Assembly: GCA_021803465.1 (NCBI GenBank) | Contig: JAJZLL010000006.1 | Span: 1 to 34,967 of the forward strand | Reading direction: 5' to 3' | Length of the DNA stretch: 34,967 nucleotides | DNA from: a bacterium | GTDB lineage: Bacteria > Chloroflexota > Dormibacteria > Aeolococcales > Aeolococcaceae | Shown here: positions 34,008-34,967 of the stretch, in pieces | How positions within the stretch are numbered: the first letter of the stretch is position 1 | Layout of the letters: the number at the start of each line of letters is the position of its first letter | The notes under the pieces: generated by a model | What the model was told of the DNA's origin: nothing | Database searches by the model: none | What the model saw: only the letters and a program-made list of their open reading frames with translations | Translations under genes and position numbers: made by a program

Positions 34008-34967
34008 ATGATCGGAATCCGGTTCATCGGGAAGCGACTTTCCACCCGGCAGAAGCAGCGGCTCCTGGAGATCCTTCCAGGACTTCTCACATGGAGCGTG
34101 CTACTCGTCCCACTGGTAGTCGCTCTTGCCATCCGAATCATAGATCTCACGAAACTCTGGATCCTGGGCGTTGCAGCAATCGCTCTTGACCTGTACTGGT
34201 TCATCCGCACCCTCCAGATGATCTTCAGTGTGCGGCGTGCTCTTCGCACCATCCGTGAGACAGAGGCAGTCGACTGGTGGAAGAGGTGCCAGGAGCTCGA
34301 GCTTCCCAGTGGTGCACCACGCCCAGATGAGGTGACCCACTGCATCCTCATTCCCACGTACACGGAAAAGTACGAGGTGCTCAGGGAGACTGTGGATGCC
34401 ATTGCCAAACAGAACTATCCTGCACACCTCAAGGTTGTGGCCATCATCACGCGGGTGACGGACACGGAGGGGTGGAAGAATGTCGCCCGTCTCCGGGAGG
34501 AGTACGAGGGGCAGTTCCGTGCCTTCATCCATGTGAAGGATCCCCTCCTGCCTGGCATCGTTGTCGGCAAGTCCGCAGCAATGGCGTATGCGGGCCCAGT
34601 GCTCCGTGATGAGTGCCTTGCGCTTGGGCTTGACCTTAAGAAGACGATGCTTACGGACTGTGACTCCGACTTCCGTCTCCATCCCCAGTACTGCGCATAT
34701 GTGACTGCGCAGTTCTGCAGTGCGGAGGATAGGTGGACGTCAATCTGGCAGCCTGTTCCCGTCTTCCTCAACAACATGTGGAAGGTGCCTGCAGCAGTGA
34801 GGGTCATGGCATCCGCTGCAACCCAGTGGCAGCTCTTTCTCCATGAACATCCGAAGCGGCTTGTCATGTTCTCGTCGTACACGATGTCATTCTCTTTCGC
34901 GGATGAGGTCGGGTACTGGGATGACGATGTCATCCCTGAGGACTCCAGGTTCTTCTGGAAGAGTTTT
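34008..34967 (+). CDS. Family 2 glycosyltransferase, membrane-associated, N-terminal part
   Basis: The frame is open from the ATG at 34008, behind AGGAG, to the right edge, so 320 residues are seen and the C terminus is missing. Two membrane helices lie at about 25-47 and 50-70. A GT2 catalytic domain follows: CILIPTYTEKYEVLRETVDAI (112-132), the nucleotide-sugar DxD motif TDCDSDFRLHP (216-226), and WDDDVIPEDSRFFWKSF near 304-320, matching the acidic catalytic-base motif of processive GT2 enzymes. Such enzymes build or initiate extracellular polysaccharide or glycolipid at the membrane. The two LCP ligases in this window could act on such a product, though that link is inference. It is divergent from the acidic-tail gene, 79 bases apart. 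Confidence 0.88.
   Translation, partial: MIGIRFIGKRLSTRQKQRLLEILPGLLTWSVLLVPLVVALAIRIIDLTKLWILGVAAIALDLYWFIRTLQMIFSVRRALRTIRETEAVDWWKRCQELELPSGAPRPDEVTHCILIPTYTEKYEVLRETVDAIAKQNYPAHLKVVAIITRVTDTEGWKNVARLREEYEGQFRAFIHVKDPLLPGIVVGKSAAMAYAGPVLRDECLALGLDLKKTMLTDCDSDFRLHPQYCAYVTAQFCSAEDRWTSIWQPVPVFLNNMWKVPAAVRVMASAATQWQLFLHEHPKRLVMFSSYTMSFSFADEVGYWDDDVIPEDSRFFWKSF

Overview
The window looks like ordinary chromosome from a single-membrane (monoderm) bacterium of the Terrabacteria type, with Chloroflexota, Dormibacterota or a deep actinobacterial lineage as the best guesses. The evidence is two LytR-CpsA-Psr wall-polymer ligases, several lipobox lipoproteins, two proteins ending in a WxL-like wall-binding domain, a Zincin_2 (DUF2342) metallopeptidase, a tRNA without encoded CCA, and several genes that look leaderless, with a TANNNT box 6-7 bases before the start codon. 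TGA is used as a normal stop. No phage, insertion sequence, CRISPR array or integrase is visible.

Layout. 1-2004: thiolase (cut at the left edge) and acyl-CoA dehydrogenase. 2107-4486: an LCP ligase with a LytR_C domain and a CPBP membrane protease. 4520-9422, minus strand: a seven-repeat lipoprotein, a second LCP protein, a membrane-anchored TolB-like propeller protein, an HExxH protein of unknown family and a small overlapping partner. 9504-12087: a MeaB-type GTPase overlapping an acyl-CoA mutase large subunit. 12100-15000: DUF2905, two unknown proteins and the Zincin_2 peptidase. 15064-15134: tRNA-Lys(TTT). 15305-19324: two small lipoproteins and an 897-residue secreted protein. 19725-21224: a Nudix hydrolase and a small unknown. 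21617-28387: two large surface propeller proteins flanking a divergent beta-lactamase-like protein and an APH-like kinase. 28585-33361, minus strand: a heterodimeric ABC exporter overlapping a Gfo/Idh/MocA oxidoreductase. 33422-34967: an acidic-tail protein and, divergent, a family 2 glycosyltransferase that runs off the right edge.

How the genes work together. The mutase carries Phe/Gln at the two positions that read Tyr/Arg in methylmalonyl-CoA mutase, the pair known from isobutyryl-CoA mutase. With the MeaB-type chaperone, acyl-CoA dehydrogenase and thiolase this suggests branched or short-chain acyl-CoA catabolism. The LCP proteins, glycosyltransferase, propellers and secreted proteins point to cell-envelope assembly and surface display.

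Most interesting signals. (1) A shared promoter design, TGTCC repeated with an 11-base period and followed 9-10 bases after the second 7-base half-site by TANNNT, stands before three genes scattered over 14 kb (HExxH protein, 219-residue unknown, Nudix hydrolase) and in weaker form before a fourth. It resembles PhoB-type direct repeats and also the mycobacterial RecA-NDp/PafBC DNA-damage promoter. (2) Three surface proteins carry 7, 14 and 7 copies of a Cys-Cys repeat, which suggests disulfide-stitched seven-bladed propellers on two different anchors. (3) A run of ten G lies inside an LCP gene.
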